Positions 4,971-5,561 of a DNA stretch of 5,561 bases are shown one piece after another (the first letter of the stretch is position 1; each line of letters starts with the position of its first letter). Source of the DNA: Reyranella sp. (lineage in GTDB: Bacteria > Pseudomonadota > Alphaproteobacteria > Reyranellales > Reyranellaceae); NCBI GenBank assembly GCA_030681635.1, contig JAUXRT010000183.1, positions 1 to 5,561 of the forward strand, given 5' to 3'. Made by a program: the position numbers and the translations under genes. Below the pieces are notes generated by a model. The model did not search any database. It saw only the letters and a program-made list of their open reading frames with translations, and had not been told where the DNA came from.

Positions 4971-5561
4971 CTACGCCGCCAGCATCCGCTCCCGGTTGCG
5001 TTCGCGCAGGATCGGCATCACCCATTTGCCGAACCGCTCCGCCTCCTCGTCGTGCAGGTAGCCCGACAGGCAGAAGGAATGACAGCCGAGGTCGATGAAC
5101 TTCTGCAGCGTGTTGGCGCACTGCTCGGGATCGCCGACCACGGCGATGCCGGCGCCCGGCCGGACCTGGGTGATGCCGGTCCACAAGTTCGGCTCGATGG
5201 TCTCGCCGATCGCCGCCAGCTCGCGGACGCGGCGGTTGGCCTCGGAAGTGGCGAAGCGCTCCTTCACGAAGGCCTTCTGCGCCTCGCTGGCATGGGCCAC
5301 CAGCCCGTGCGCGAAGTCCCAGGCCTCCTTCTCCGTCGGCCGGCACACCACCTGCAGGCGCATGCCGAAGCCGATGTCCTTCTCGCGGCCATGCTTCGCC
5401 GCCATGCCGCGGATCTCCGCCATGTTGGCGCGGATGCGCTCGTAGGTGTCGCCCCAGAAGAGATGAACGTCGGAATGCTTGGCCGAGATCTCCCAGGCCT
5501 GGCGCGAGCCGCCGCCGAGATAGAATTTCGGATAGGGCTGCTGCAGCGGGTACGGCCGGAT
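4971..5561 (-). CDS. SsuD-like FMN-dependent alkanesulfonate monooxygenase (LLM class), N-terminus beyond window
   Basis: 196 C-terminal residues are visible, ending with TAG 4971-4973; the frame is open to the right edge, so roughly half of a protein of about 350-380 residues is missing. It matches the C-terminal half of E. coli SsuD as I remember it: FYLGGGSRQAWEISAKHSD, WGDTYERI, FGMRLQV, PNLWTGITQVRPGAG, VGDPEQCAN and LSGYLHDEEAERFG. SsuD splits alkanesulfonates to aldehyde and sulfite using FMNH2 from a partner reductase, in the cytoplasm. The arginines equivalent to SsuD Arg226 (codon 5358-5360) and Arg297 (in TQVRPGAG) are present; the position of His228 is Gln (codon 5352-5354). LLM enzymes vary widely in substrate, so alkanesulfonate use is probable, not proven. 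No ssu transporter or reductase gene is in view. Confidence 0.88.
   Translation of the reverse strand: MRPYPLQQPYPKFYLGGGSRQAWEISAKHSDVHLFWGDTYERIRANMAEIRGMAAKHGREKDIGFGMRLQVVCRPTEKEAWDFAHGLVAHASEAQKAFVKERFATSEANRRVRELAAIGETIEPNLWTGITQVRPGAGIAVVGDPEQCANTLQKFIDLGCHSFCLSGYLHDEEAERFGKWVMPILRERNRERMLAA

Noticed and set aside
4810..5061. 83-codon open frame on the + strand
   Set aside because: It crosses the palindromic repeats and the end of the monooxygenase gene, is Arg/Ser-rich and has no motif.
850..5561. A dedicated organosulfur or organoselenium degradation island
   Set aside because: The selenoprotein pair and the SsuD-like gene are close but are separated by the CoA-transferase, opposite orientations and a repeat cluster. 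No transporter or reductase links them in this window.

Overview
The window is GC-rich, tightly packed bacterial DNA. The protein families (Lin0512, UGSC-type selenoprotein, LysR, CaiB/BaiF CoA-transferase, SsuD-like flavin monooxygenase) and a palindromic intergenic repeat with CCTCATCCTGAGGAGC and GTCTCGA elements suggest an alphaproteobacterium, perhaps Hyphomicrobiales or a Reyranella-like lineage. That placement is inference from composition and recalled repeat style, not from a marker gene.

Layout: (1) Positions 1-579, + strand: the tail of one Lin0512-family gene and a complete second copy 14 bases behind it. (2) Positions 576-800, - strand: a 74-residue protein with two membrane segments, tail to tail with the Lin0512 pair. 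(3) Positions 850-2441, - strand: a two-gene operon made of a 350-residue conserved protein of unknown function and, 14 bases downstream, a 174-residue UGSC-family selenoprotein. (4) Positions 2530-3459, - strand: a LysR-type regulator. (5) Positions 3546-4757, + strand and divergent from the regulator: a family III CoA-transferase. (6) Positions 4758-4970: a non-coding gap filled with palindromes. (7) Positions 4971-5561, - strand: the C-terminal half of an SsuD-like FMN-dependent monooxygenase that runs off the window.

The key observation is that the two reading-frame pieces at 850-1092 and 1096-1374 are one gene interrupted by a single in-frame TGA (1093-1095). The reading across it is GLGD-U-GSCSSCSLHD, the hallmark of the UGSC family, in which U is selenocysteine. 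Right behind the TGA lies a strong two-tier hairpin (1050-1090). Its apical loop begins with G and sits 19 nt from the TGA, which fits a bacterial SECIS element. Standard gene callers will split or truncate this gene.

How the genes may work together: the LysR gene sits between the selenoprotein operon (same strand, downstream) and the divergent CoA-transferase, so it could control either or both. The selenoprotein and its 350-residue partner look like a redox pair: Sec plus CxxC in one, a C-terminal CxxC in the other. The substrate is unknown. The genome must carry selA, selB, selC and selD elsewhere for the gene to be read through.
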